A DNA stretch of 64,000 nucleotides from Mycolicibacterium wolinskyi (GTDB taxonomy: Bacteria; Actinomycetota; Actinomycetes; Mycobacteriales; Mycobacteriaceae), in assembly GCF_002101965.1 (NCBI RefSeq), contig NZ_LQQA01000007.1, forward strand, positions 43,394 to 107,393, in the 5' to 3' direction. Each line of letters begins with the position of its first letter. Positions within the stretch are counted from its first letter, which is position 1. The notes beneath the pieces are model-generated. The model saw nothing but the letters and a program-made list of their open reading frames with translations, did not search any database and was not told the DNA's origin. This document shows positions 8,919 to 17,192 of this stretch, piece after piece. Position numbers and translations under genes: made by a program.

Positions 8919-9763
8919 CCGCGACCGCGATGGCCGAGGCCACGGGCGAGGCCACCCCGCCGAAAACCGTCAAGGGTTCGCCGAAATGGGGCGATCTGTC
9001 CCTGCGGATCGTCGCCGGTCTGGTGCTGCTGTATCTGTTCCTGCCGATCTTCGTGATCGTGCTGTTCTCGTTCAACAAGCCTGCCGGCAAGTTCAACTAC
9101 ACGTGGCAGGGTTTCACGCTCGAGAATTGGGCCGACCCGTTCAAATATCCGGCGTTGACCGAGGCGCTCAAGCTGAGCCTGAACATCGCCGCGGTGTCCA
9201 CCGCGGTAGCGCTCGTGCTCGGCACACTCGTCGCGATTGCGTTGGTGCGTCAGCGGTTTCGGGGACAGAAAGCCGTAGACACCTTCCTGGTGCTGCCGCT
9301 GACCGCCCCTGAGGTGGTCATGGGTGCGTCGCTGCTGACGCTGTTTCTCGACCTCGGTTGGGCCGCGGGCTACACGACGATCCTCATCGCGCACATCGCG
9401 TTCGAGGTGAGCTTCATCGCGATGACGGTGCGGGCCCGGGTGCGTGGATTCGACTGGACGCTCGAGGACGCGTCGATGGATCTGGGCGCCAGCCCGACCC
9501 GTACGTTCTTCAAAGTGACGCTGCCGCTGATCGTTCCGGGCATCGTCGCGGCTGCGATGTTGTCGTTCGCGTTGTCGCTCGACGACTTCATCATCACGTA
9601 CTTCGTGAGCGGGTCGGCGGTCACCTATCCGCTGTACGTGAACGCCGCGGTCAAGGCCGCCGTGCCGCCCCAGATCAATGTGCTCGCCACCGCGATCCTC
9701 GTGATCAGCTTGCTGTTGCTGGCTGCGGGAACGCTCTACCGGCGCAAGCGAATCGACGTCTGA
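8915..9763 (+). CDS. ABC permease, PotC-like
   Basis: A 282-residue partner permease with six predicted TM segments. The coupling loop reads EDASMDLGASPTRTFFKVTLPLIVPGIVAAAMLSFALSLDDFIITYFVSG; the LDDF(I/V)ITYF stretch is a PotC/PotI hallmark and strengthens the polyamine assignment. It is the last gene of the operon and is followed 8 bases later by a long inverted repeat shared with the convergent gene. Confidence 0.88.
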   Translation: MTATAMAEATGEATPPKTVKGSPKWGDLSLRIVAGLVLLYLFLPIFVIVLFSFNKPAGKFNYTWQGFTLENWADPFKYPALTEALKLSLNIAAVSTAVALVLGTLVAIALVRQRFRGQKAVDTFLVLPLTAPEVVMGASLLTLFLDLGWAAGYTTILIAHIAFEVSFIAMTVRARVRGFDWTLEDASMDLGASPTRTFFKVTLPLIVPGIVAAAMLSFALSLDDFIITYFVSGSAVTYPLYVNAAVKAAVPPQINVLATAILVISLLLLAAGTLYRRKRIDV

Positions 9764-9770
9764 GTCCGCG

Positions 9771-9828
9771 CGAGCAGACGCCCGCGTACCCGGGAACGCG
9801 CGTTCTCGGGTGCGTGCGCGTCTGCTCG
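9771..9828. terminator. Bidirectional terminator, long inverted repeat
   Basis: The outer arms CGAGCAGACGC (9771-9781) and GCGTCTGCTCG (9818-9828) are perfect. Inside lie ACCCG/CGGGT and the palindrome GAACGCGCGTTC, so nearly the whole 58 bases fold into one hairpin. It separates the stops of two convergent genes. Confidence 0.75.
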
Positions 9829-9831
9829 GCG

Positions 9832-10188
9832 TCAGGGGGCGTCGAGCTGGACGGTGACCGCGACCTTGCCCTCCGCGTCGCGGTGGGCGACCGCGTGGCC
9901 GGTGCGCTCGCGGCCGTCGAGGTTGAGGAACGTGATCGGACCACCTTCGCCGAGGAAGTTGCGCCACCAGTTCTTGTTGTCGGGCGCCATCACGTGGATG
10001 GTCGCCTGATCGCCGTCGCGCCGGACCGAGACCGGAGTCTCGAACGTCTGGCCAGAACGGCGTCCCTGATATCGGATGACCACCACGTTGTCCCCCACCA
10101 AGCGGGCCAATACGGGGACGCGAGTGAGGCCGACTGCCGCCGAGTTGACCCAGCGCACGACCGGTGAATTGAAGATTCCACGTGCCAT
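9832..10188 (-). CDS. F420-dependent (DUF385/Ddn-like) oxidoreductase
   Basis: 118 residues with the split-barrel layout of mycobacterial deazaflavin (F420)-dependent nitroreductase family proteins. VVIRYQGRRSGQTFETPVSVRRDGD is the early F420-binding strand-loop, and NKNWWRNFLGEGGPITF is the typical W-W-R-N-L segment. It lacks the longer N-terminal helix of Ddn and is short for that protein, but within the range of DUF385 members. It probably reduces a small electrophilic substrate with F420H2, or simply binds F420. It is likely co-oriented with the RhtA-like gene upstream (20-base gap). Confidence 0.8.
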   Translation of the reverse strand: MARGIFNSPVVRWVNSAAVGLTRVPVLARLVGDNVVVIRYQGRRSGQTFETPVSVRRDGDQATIHVMAPDNKNWWRNFLGEGGPITFLNLDGRERTGHAVAHRDAEGKVAVTVQLDAP

Positions 10189-10207
10189 TTGCGCCAGAGT
10201 AGCCCGA

Positions 10208-11092
10208 TCAACCGACCTCGGCGGGTACGGGCAGGTTACGCGCCCCGGTGCGGGCCGCGCCGATGCCCGCGGCCACCACGAAGCAGATTCCGACCACCGC
10301 GGCCGGCCCAGGAACCTGATGCAGCATCACCAGTCCGACCACCATCGCGAAGGCCGGCTCGAGGCTCATGAGCGTGCCGAATGCGGCCGTCGTCAACTTC
10401 CGTAGCGCGAGCATTTCCAGGGCGAACGGGACGACCGGCAGGAGAATGGCGAGACCCACTCCGATGAGCATTATCTCGGGAGTCAGCCGGCCGAACACCG
10501 ACGGCCCGACCGTGACGGTGGCGACGATTCCCGCGACGGGCATCGACACCGCCAAGCCGTTGATCCCGGCGACTTCGTCGCCCACCCGTTGGGTCAGCAG
10601 GATGTAGCAGGCCCAGCACACCGCGGCGCCGAGCGCGTAGAGCACCCCGATGGGATCCACTGTGCCGGACCAGGGTTGGGTGAGCAGCACGACGCCTGCT
10701 GCCGCGAAGCCTGGCCACACGAGCCGACTGCGGCCTTTCCCGTGCGCAACCGCGACGCCGAGCGGGCCCAGAAACTCAAGGGCGGCCGCGGTGCCCAGCG
10801 GTATGCGCGACAGCGCGGCCATGAACAGCAGCGTGACCCCTGCGGTCACGACGCCGAGAACCACACAGGCCCCGAACGTCGATCTGGTGAAGGCGGTGCG
10901 GCGCGGGCGCACGATCGCCAGCATCAGGATCCCCGCCCAGACCAGGCGCAACCAGGCTGCGCCTTCGGCGCCGATGTCGTCGATCAGTGACACGGCCAAC
11001 GCCAGGCCAATCTGCACGCACGCCATGGATCCCATCGCCATGAGGGCGCCACTGCGGGCCGGGGTGGAAGTCACTCCTGCATTGAAAAACAC
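10208..11092 (-). CDS. EamA/RhtA-family exporter (DMT superfamily)
   Basis: 294 residues, about 10 TM segments in two EamA repeats. [21 protein letters not shown] and the second-repeat [31 protein letters not shown] match RhtA, the threonine/homoserine exporter, better than generic EamA proteins. It should export a small amino acid or related metabolite. The proposed start MFFNAGV is close to an alternative at MAMGSM (about residue 18), which I cannot exclude. It is divergent from the nitronate monooxygenase operon. Confidence 0.8.
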   Translation of the reverse strand: MFFNAGVTSTPARSGALMAMGSMACVQIGLALAVSLIDDIGAEGAAWLRLVWAGILMLAIVRPRRTAFTRSTFGACVVLGVVTAGVTLLFMAALSRIPLGTAAALEFLGPLGVAVAHGKGRSRLVWPGFAAAGVVLLTQPWSGTVDPIGVLYALGAAVCWACYILLTQRVGDEVAGINGLAVSMPVAGIVATVTVGPSVFGRLTPEIMLIGVGLAILLPVVPFALEMLALRKLTTAAFGTLMSLEPAFAMVVGLVMLHQVPGPAAVVGICFVVAAGIGAARTGARNLPVPAEVG

Positions 11093-11311
11093 CCGGACCG
11101 TTCACGTCCACATGATCTTCGTGGATATACCGTTCATGATCCGCGAACAGTGTGCGGGTGCCCACCTCTTGCAACCCGCGGGCCGTCAGAGCGTTCTGTT
11201 CCAGAGAACGCTGCGTTCCCGATAAACCGTTGGTGCTGGTGTCGCAAACGGTCCTACCGTGAATTACGCGCCAAATGTGAGCCGTAACACCGCAGAAACA
11301 TTGGAGGACAA
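11093..11311. promoter_or_regulatory. Divergent control region of the nitronate monooxygenase operon
   Basis: 219 bases with three dyads: TCCAC/GTGGA (11107-11125), GTTC/GAAC (11132-11148) and a perfect AGCGTTCT/AGAACGCT with a 7-base loop (11190-11212). The LysR-type gene in the operon is a candidate to bind here. GGAGG precedes the first ATG. Confidence 0.45.
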
Positions 11312-12289
11312 ATGCGGCTGAAGAATCGATTCACAGAGAAATTCGGGATTCTGCATCCGATAGTTCTCGCTCCCATGGATTATGTTGCCGACTGGCGATT
11401 GGCCAATGCGGTTTCGCAAGCGGGCGGCCTCGGCATTCTCGGCGGCGGCTACGGCGACGAGATCTGGCTGAAAGAACAGTTCGACCACGTCTCCGGCGCG
11501 GAGATCGGCGTCGGCTTCATCACGTGGTCGATGGAGCGGCAACCGGGACTGCTCGACTTGGTCATCGAGCAGCGACCGGCCGCCGTGTTCTTGTCGTTCA
11601 GCGATCCCGCTCCCCACGCCCCAGCCATCAAAGCCGCGCGTATCCCGCTGATGTGTCAGGTCCATGACATCGAGCAGGTTCGCCACGCGATCGAGGTGGG
11701 AGCCGACGTCATCGTCGCGCAGGGCGGCGAGGCCGGCGGTCACGGCACCGCAGCACGGTCGACATTCACGCTGATTCCCGAAGTCGCCGATCTGCTGGCG
11801 CGCGAGTCGCCCGAGGTGATGCTGCTCGCCGCGGGTGGAATCGGTGATGGTCGCGGTCTTGCAGCCGCCCTGGCGCTCGGCGCCGACGGCGCGGTGGTCG
11901 GCACCCGCTTCTGGGCGGCCGCCGAGGCGGCCATCCCGCAGGCGGCGCAGGCCCGCGCACTGCGGGCCACCGGCGACGAGACGATCCGGCAGAACGCGTT
12001 CGACATCGTCCGCGACAAGCCATGGCCCGCGCCCTACACCGGCCGCGTGCTGCGCAACGACTTCCTGCGGCGCTGGCATGGCGACGAGCCCGGCCTGCGC
12101 GATGATCTCGCGCGCCGCCGTGAAGAATTCCGCGCCGCGGTCGAATCGCGCAACTACGACATCGCGAATGTCATCGTCGGTGAAGTCATCGGTCAAATCA
12201 CCGCCGTCGAATCAGCGGATTCAATCATCGACCACATGGTCACCGCGGCAGCCGACATTCTCGGCCGTTCTGTTCCGCCACAGCAATGA
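11312..12289 (+). CDS. Nitronate monooxygenase (NMO / 2-nitropropane dioxygenase family)
   Basis: A 325-residue FMN TIM-barrel enzyme. The N-terminal HPIVLAPMDYVADWRLANAVSQAGGLGILGGG is the FMN-binding start of the NMO family. The motif QGGEAGGHG places the proposed catalytic His at residue 144. LLAAGGIGDGRGLAAALALGADGAVVGTRF is the phosphate-binding and C-terminal barrel signature. NMOs oxidise nitronates (for example propionate-3-nitronate) with O2 to a carbonyl compound plus nitrite. The start ATG 11312 has GGAGGACAA in front. Its stop overlaps the next ATG (ATGA). The following tautomerase resembles malonate semialdehyde decarboxylase, which would fit propionate-3-nitronate as substrate; that link is inference. 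Confidence 0.85.
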   Translation: MRLKNRFTEKFGILHPIVLAPMDYVADWRLANAVSQAGGLGILGGGYGDEIWLKEQFDHVSGAEIGVGFITWSMERQPGLLDLVIEQRPAAVFLSFSDPAPHAPAIKAARIPLMCQVHDIEQVRHAIEVGADVIVAQGGEAGGHGTAARSTFTLIPEVADLLARESPEVMLLAAGGIGDGRGLAAALALGADGAVVGTRFWAAAEAAIPQAAQARALRATGDETIRQNAFDIVRDKPWPAPYTGRVLRNDFLRRWHGDEPGLRDDLARRREEFRAAVESRNYDIANVIVGEVIGQITAVESADSIIDHMVTAAADILGRSVPPQQ

Positions 12290-13704
12290 CGAATTCACGT
12301 ATTTCTCGAATGGAAACCATGACAGATAAACGCTCACCCGACCGGCCGGCTTCGGCGCGGGAATTACGGAAGATCGTCACGGCCTCGAGCCTGGGCACGC
12401 TCATCGAGTGGTACGACTTCTACATCTACGGCAGTCTCGCGGTGGTGTTCTCCGGGATGTTCTTCCCTGAGGGCAACACCGCTGCGGCGCTCCTGGTGAC
12501 GGTTGCGGCGTTCGGCACCGGCTTCGTCGTGCGCCCGATCGGCGCGGTGGTCTTCGGTCGAATGGGCGATCGCGTGGGCCGGAAGAAGACGTTCTTGACG
12601 ACGCTGCTCATCATGGGTGGCGCGACCACCCTGCTGGGACTACTGCCCACCTATGAGCACATCGGCCTGGCTGCGCCACTCCTGTTGGTTTTGCTGCGGT
12701 TGCTCCAGGGCCTCGCGATCGGCGGCGAGTACGGCGGCGCGGCGATCTACATCGCCGAGCATGCACCCAAACGGCGGCGCGGTGCGGTCACCAGCTTTCT
12801 GCAGACCACCGCCACGGGCGGTCTTGTCCTGTCGATCGGTGTGATCGTGTTGTGCCGGTTGATCGTCGGTGAGGAACAGTTCGAGGCGTGGGGGTGGCGC
12901 ATACCGTTCCTGCTGTCTGCCGTGCTCGTCCTGTTTTCGCTCAAGGTCCGGCTGAAGATGCACGAGTCGCCGGTATTCGAGGAGATGCGGCAGAACGGTC
13001 GCCTGTCCCAGACGCCGGTCAAAGATGCTGTCGCACAACGGCCCACACTGATCCTGCTGTTGACCGTGCTCTTCGGTGTGACCGCAGGGCTGGGCGTGGC
13101 GTGGTACACCAGCCAGTTCTATTCGCTCTATTTCCTCCAGAGCATCCTCCAGGTCGACTTCCTCACCGCCAATCTGTGCGTGGGAATCGCCCTCGTGGTC
13201 GCCACCCCGTTCTTCGTCGTCTTCGGGTGGCTGTCCGACCGGATCGGCCGGCCACCGGTCATCTTGACCGGCCTGGTGTTGTCCGCAGCCGGCTGCTATC
13301 CGCTGTTCGCCTGGGTACGGCAGGCCGCGATCGACGGAGACGAAGTGTCGATGGTCGTGGCGCTGACCCTGCAGGTCGTGCTCGTCGCGGCGATCTACGG
13401 ACCAGTGGCGGCGTTCCTGACCGAGCTGTTCCCGCCGCAGATCCGCTACACCGGACTGTCCCTGGCTTACCACCTGGGCACTGGCGTGTTCGGTGGATTC
13501 ACCCCACTCATCGCGCTGTCGCTCAACACGTCGCTCGACAGCGCCATGGCCGGTCTGATCTACCCGATCGCCGTCACCGCGGTGACCGCGGTGATCTTCG
13601 TGGTGTTCCTGCGGCGTGGCCACGCCAGTCCGATCGTGGCCCGCGCATGGGCGGCGACCGACGTCGCGGGAACATCTGCGCCCACCCGGATGTCTCCGTT
13701 GTAG
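12286..13704 (+). CDS. MHS-family MFS transporter (metabolite:H+ symporter)
   Basis: 472 residues, 12 TM segments. TLIEWYDFYIYGSLA in TM1, the loop GRMGDRVGRKKTF after TM2 and RLLQGLAIGGEYGGAAIYIAEHAPKRRRG are the hallmarks of the MHS group (ShiA, ProP, KgtP, citrate permeases). These proteins import organic acids or zwitterions with protons. It is coupled to the upstream nitronate monooxygenase gene by a 4-base overlap. A later start at METMTDK (residue 9) is possible. In this operon it is the likely importer of the catabolic substrate. Confidence 0.88.
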   Translation: MTNSRISRMETMTDKRSPDRPASARELRKIVTASSLGTLIEWYDFYIYGSLAVVFSGMFFPEGNTAAALLVTVAAFGTGFVVRPIGAVVFGRMGDRVGRKKTFLTTLLIMGGATTLLGLLPTYEHIGLAAPLLLVLLRLLQGLAIGGEYGGAAIYIAEHAPKRRRGAVTSFLQTTATGGLVLSIGVIVLCRLIVGEEQFEAWGWRIPFLLSAVLVLFSLKVRLKMHESPVFEEMRQNGRLSQTPVKDAVAQRPTLILLLTVLFGVTAGLGVAWYTSQFYSLYFLQSILQVDFLTANLCVGIALVVATPFFVVFGWLSDRIGRPPVILTGLVLSAAGCYPLFAWVRQAAIDGDEVSMVVALTLQVVLVAAIYGPVAAFLTELFPPQIRYTGLSLAYHLGTGVFGGFTPLIALSLNTSLDSAMAGLIYPIAVTAVTAVIFVVFLRRGHASPIVARAWAATDVAGTSAPTRMSPL

Positions 13705-13733
13705 GCACGAACCGAACAGGAAGCGAGAGTCGA

Positions 13734-14141
13734 ATGCCACTGGTTCGTATCGATCTGCTGAACCACCATGGAAATGAACACATCCGAAACGTCGCCGACG
13801 CCATCCACCGAAGCCTGGTCGCGGTACTCGGAATCCCCGAGCGTGACCGGTTCCAGGTCATCACCCCGCATCGCCCCGGAGAGATCATCGCGCTGGACGC
13901 CGGCCTCGGGTTCGACCGCTCGCCGGACACCGTGATCATCCAGATCTTCACGCAGCGCGGGCGTTCCATCGACACGAAGGAACGGCTCTACGCCGAGATC
14001 GCGGCGCAGCTGGAGGCGGTGGGAGTCCGCGGCGACGACATTTTCGTCGGCATCGCAGAGAACGGACCCGAGGACTGGTCGTTCGGTTTCGGAAAGGCCC
14101 AGTACGTCACCGGCGAACTCGCCGTACCGGAGCCGAGCTGA
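13734..14141 (+). CDS. Tautomerase-superfamily protein, malonate semialdehyde decarboxylase-like
   Basis: 135 residues beginning M-P-L-V-R, so Met removal would expose the catalytic Pro-1 of the tautomerase superfamily. With Pro as residue 1, Asp37 lies in PERDRFQ and two arginines, Arg74 and Arg76, lie in TQRGRS. From memory, malonate semialdehyde decarboxylase (MSAD) uses Pro1, Asp37, Arg73 and Arg75; one inserted residue accounts for the shift. DWSFGFGKAQYVTGEL also resembles the MSAD C-terminus (DWSFGRGRAEFLTGDL). The predicted reaction is malonate semialdehyde to acetaldehyde plus CO2, though a hydratase or dehalogenase relative remains possible. The start follows GAGAGTCGA, and the stop overlaps the next ATG (TGATG). 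Confidence 0.8.
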   Translation: MPLVRIDLLNHHGNEHIRNVADAIHRSLVAVLGIPERDRFQVITPHRPGEIIALDAGLGFDRSPDTVIIQIFTQRGRSIDTKERLYAEIAAQLEAVGVRGDDIFVGIAENGPEDWSFGFGKAQYVTGELAVPEPS

Positions 14142-14872
14142 TGACGTCGGCGCCCTCCCCCAGCCGGTACGGTTCCATCGCGTTCACGGCACCGGTCGCC
14201 AAACGCCAGGAGGCGGCGGGCAGCATCTGCACATACGGGCGGTTTCGCGCCGACGGCGACGACATCGGGTCCGTCGACGGCCTCGACTCACGGACGCGGG
14301 CGCTCGTCGTCGCAGCCCAGTCCTTCTTCATCGCCACCGTGACTCCGGACGGCTGGCCGTATGTGCAACACCGGGGCGGCCCGCCCGGCTTCGTCCGGGT
14401 GTTGGACAGCGCGACCATCGCTTTCGCCGATTACGTCGGCAACGAACAGTTCGTCACCATCGGCAATCTCGATGCCGACAACCGCACCGCGCTGTTCTTC
14501 ATCGACTACCCGACCCGGCTGAGAGTCAAGGTGTTCGGTCGAGCGACCGTGGTCGAACGCGCAGACTCGCCGGAGTTCGTCGATGGGCTTCTCGCGGTCG
14601 ATGACAGGCAGGCACGCGGTCACCGTGCGATCGTCATCCGGGTCGAGGCAACAGATGTCAACTGCCGCAGGAACATTTCGCCGTTGTATGACGAAGCTTC
14701 CGTTCGCGAGCGGCTACGGCTCCCCCGGGCCGACCTGCTCGACGAGATCCGGGTGCTCAAGCTTCGCAATCGCGAACTCGAAGACCAGGCCACCGCAGTC
14801 GCTGGGTCAAGTGATCGGCCCGGGAGCATACTGAGTGAGGCAAGCCCGGCCAGGGCCGAGGAAAGGGACTGA
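14141..14872 (+). CDS. Pyridoxamine 5'-phosphate oxidase-family flavoprotein
   Basis: A 243-residue split-barrel protein, probably FMN-binding. FIATVTPDGWPYVQHRGGPPGFVRVLDSATIAFADYVGNEQFVTIGNL and later RLRVKVFGRATVVE match the PNPOx-like family members often annotated as general FMN-binding proteins. The C-terminal 40-50 residues (LRLPRADLLDEIRVLKLRNRELED) look like a helical, possibly coiled-coil extension beyond the barrel. Its role in this operon is unknown; it could reduce an intermediate or supply flavin. It overlaps the tautomerase stop by one base. Confidence 0.78.
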   Translation: MTSAPSPSRYGSIAFTAPVAKRQEAAGSICTYGRFRADGDDIGSVDGLDSRTRALVVAAQSFFIATVTPDGWPYVQHRGGPPGFVRVLDSATIAFADYVGNEQFVTIGNLDADNRTALFFIDYPTRLRVKVFGRATVVERADSPEFVDGLLAVDDRQARGHRAIVIRVEATDVNCRRNISPLYDEASVRERLRLPRADLLDEIRVLKLRNRELEDQATAVAGSSDRPGSILSEASPARAEERD

Positions 14873-14874
14873 GT

Positions 14875-15804
14875 GTGGACGTCGCAGACCTCAACTTCTT
14901 CCTGGCAGTAGCCCGCACCGGTGGAGTATCCCGGGCGGCCACGGAGCTGCTTACGGTCCAGTCGAACGTCAGCTCACGGATACGGGCGCTTGAGGACGAG
15001 CTCGGCGTCGCGCTCTTCCGGCGCCACGCCCGCGGCATGACGCTCACCGCCTCTGGGCAACTGCTGGTGCCCTATGCCGAGCGGATCACCCAGCTCATGC
15101 GGGAACTGACCCAGGTCGTCAGGGACGAGGGCGACCCCAGCGGACGGGTTTCCATCGGGTCGATGGAGTCCACGGCGGGGCTGCGGCTCCCGAAAGTTCT
15201 GAGCAGTTTCAGCGCCGACTGCCCGAAGGTCGATTTGACGCTGTCGATCGACACGACCGACGCGCTCATCGGGCAGGTACTCGACCAGCGGCTGGACGGT
15301 GCCTTCGTGTGCGGCCCCGTCCGAGATCCCGAACTCGCCGCCGAACCGGTCTTTCTCGAGCAGCTCGTCGTGGTCGGAGATGCATCGGTTGTTGATCTCG
15401 ACGGCGCACTCATGCGTCGGTGCCCGCCGCGGATCCTCGTGCTGAAGGCCGGTTGTGCCTATCGTGGCCGACTGGAGAAACTGTACGAAGACCGTGACCT
15501 TCCGGCGCCGAGCATCCTCGAATTGTCAAACCTGGACGGCATTCTCGGGTGTGTCGCCGCCGGTATGGGCACAACGCTGCTGCCGCTCGCAGTCGTGACC
15601 GCCTCACCGTTGGCGTCTACGCTCACAGTGCATCACCCGCCGCCCGAAATCGCGCGTGCTCAAACGGTATTCGTCCGCAGGCGCGACGCCGTCGAGACAC
15701 CCGCGATCGCGCGGTTCTTGGCGTGTGCACGCGAGGCGACGTCGCGTGAGCCGTTGCAGGCCGTCGATCGGCACACCGTCGAGCCGGATCGGCTGATTTC
15801 ATGA
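14875..15804 (+). CDS. LysR-family transcriptional regulator
   Basis: 309 residues from GTG 14875, two bases after the flavoprotein stop and preceded by GGAAAGGG. The winged HTH is at the N-terminus (LNFFLAVARTGGVSRAATELLTVQSNVSSRIRALEDELGVALFRRHARGMTLTASG), followed by a periplasmic-binding-protein-like effector domain. Unusually for a LysR protein it is embedded in, and co-directional with, its probable target operon rather than divergent from it. It is therefore likely autoregulated through the 11,093-11,311 region. Confidence 0.85.
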   Translation: MDVADLNFFLAVARTGGVSRAATELLTVQSNVSSRIRALEDELGVALFRRHARGMTLTASGQLLVPYAERITQLMRELTQVVRDEGDPSGRVSIGSMESTAGLRLPKVLSSFSADCPKVDLTLSIDTTDALIGQVLDQRLDGAFVCGPVRDPELAAEPVFLEQLVVVGDASVVDLDGALMRRCPPRILVLKAGCAYRGRLEKLYEDRDLPAPSILELSNLDGILGCVAAGMGTTLLPLAVVTASPLASTLTVHHPPPEIARAQTVFVRRRDAVETPAIARFLACAREATSREPLQAVDRHTVEPDRLIS

Positions 15805-16652
15805 CAGCCGATGATCACCGCGCGCTGCCGATGAGTTCGCAACGGCACCCGCTGGCCATCGGCGTCATCGGCGGCCCCACTGCGGTCATCGACTACGGCG
15901 GATTGCGGTTCGTAACCGAACCCACGTTCGACCCGCCGGGCGAATACGGTGCCTACCGCAAGGAGATCGGCCCGGCGCTGAGCCCGGCGGAACTCGGCGC
16001 TGTCGACGCGGTGCTGCTGAGCCACGATCTGCATCCGGACAACTTCGACCACGCGGGCCGAACCTTCGCCCAGACCGTCCCGGTGATCCTGACCGGTCCA
16101 CAAGCCGCCGGACGGCTCGGCGGCAATGCGCACGGTCTGGCCGCGTTCACCTCGACCGAAGTCCTTGGCGCCGACAGCGGTCCCGGGGTCACCGTCTACG
16201 CCGTGCCCGCACAACACGGCCCGTCCGACGGTGATCGCGACGAATACGGCAACATCAACACCGAAGTGACCGGATTCGTCCTACAGTACGACGGCCTGCC
16301 CACCGTCTACGTGAGCGGAGACAACGCCTCGATCGCGCCGGTGCGCGAAATCGCCGACCGCTTCCCGGCTGTCGACATCGCGATCCTGCACACCGGAGCC
16401 GCTCGCGTACCGACGAAGAACTCCGGTCGCGCACTCACCTTGACCGCCGACCGCGCCGCGGCCGTCACCGAACTCATCGGGGCGTCGATCGTCGTTCCCG
16501 TCCATTGCGAAGGCTGGTCGCTCTACAGCGAGACGCCCGAGGACATCCGCCGGTCGTTCGACGACGCGGGGATCGGTGCCCGGCTACGTGACGCACGCCC
16601 AGGCTACTGGGCCGTGCACGGCACCGACTCTGCGGGAAGTCTCGTCAACTGA
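15801..16652 (+). CDS. Metallo-beta-lactamase-fold hydrolase, variant metal motif
   Basis: A 283-residue MBL-fold protein, coupled to the LysR gene by ATGA. The motif at residues 74-83 is SHDLHPDNFD in place of the usual HxHxDH. It keeps His75, His78 and Asp80 but has Asn where the second-site His normally stands. Later ligands appear as AQHGPSDGD, VSGDNAS and PVHCEGWS. This places it near UlaG/YtnP-like MBL hydrolases rather than true beta-lactamases. Its substrate is unknown; hydrolysis of a lactone, ester or phosphoester made in the same pathway is possible. It is the last gene of the operon. Confidence 0.75.
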   Translation: MTADDHRALPMSSQRHPLAIGVIGGPTAVIDYGGLRFVTEPTFDPPGEYGAYRKEIGPALSPAELGAVDAVLLSHDLHPDNFDHAGRTFAQTVPVILTGPQAAGRLGGNAHGLAAFTSTEVLGADSGPGVTVYAVPAQHGPSDGDRDEYGNINTEVTGFVLQYDGLPTVYVSGDNASIAPVREIADRFPAVDIAILHTGAARVPTKNSGRALTLTADRAAAVTELIGASIVVPVHCEGWSLYSETPEDIRRSFDDAGIGARLRDARPGYWAVHGTDSAGSLVN

Positions 16653-16720
16653 CATCGACAGTCTCCTGCAGTTCGTGTCGTGATCATCTACCCGACACCA
16701 AGACGTGGCAGGGTGCCGGT

Positions 16721-17188
16721 GTGCGGGTCGAACCCAGTCCGGTGCCGCCGGTCCAGCGGTTCCACCGATTCTGCGTCCAGATCGTCGACCGCTTGCCTTT
16801 CGGGCTGAAAAATGTTGTCGCACCGACATTCCTGGGTTTCGTGCTGATCAACAGCTTCACGTTCGGCGTGGACCTGGTGATCCTGACGGTGCTGCACGGC
16901 GGATTCCACGTTCCCCTGCCGATCGCAGTGACCGTCGGCTACGCGTGCGCGTTCGGGTTGGCGTATTTCCTCAACCGCATCTTCAACTTTCGCTCCCACG
17001 CCGCGGTCGGCCCGCAGATGACGGTGTACGTCGTGGTGGTCGTGATCAACTACCTCGCGTTCATCCTGGGCGTGTCGAGTGTGCTCGCGGCCCTGGAAGT
17101 GGAATATCACCTGGCCCGCATCGTCGCGGGCGGCTGCGAAGCCATCTACATGTACAGCGCGATGCGTTGGGTCGTGTTCCGGCGGTGA
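16721..17188 (+). CDS. GtrA-family membrane protein
   Basis: 155 residues from GTG 16721 with four TM segments. The layout F-V-L-I-N-S-F-T-F-G-V-D then FGLAYFLNRIFNFRS is the GtrA signature (short loop with N-R-x-F-x-F-R-S between TM2 and TM3). GtrA-like proteins flip or handle lipid-linked sugars, and in mycobacteria related proteins act in cell-wall polysaccharide assembly. No glycosyltransferase gene is adjacent, so the partner is unknown. It ends 4 bases before the convergent aminopeptidase stop. Confidence 0.8.
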   Translation: MRVEPSPVPPVQRFHRFCVQIVDRLPFGLKNVVAPTFLGFVLINSFTFGVDLVILTVLHGGFHVPLPIAVTVGYACAFGLAYFLNRIFNFRSHAAVGPQMTVYVVVVVINYLAFILGVSSVLAALEVEYHLARIVAGGCEAIYMYSAMRWVVFRR

Positions 17189-17192
17189 AGCC

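Noticed and set aside
14141..14872. True pyridoxamine 5'-phosphate oxidase (PdxH)
   Set aside because: Length and sequence fit the broader split-barrel FMN family, and it sits in a catabolic operon with no vitamin B6 genes.
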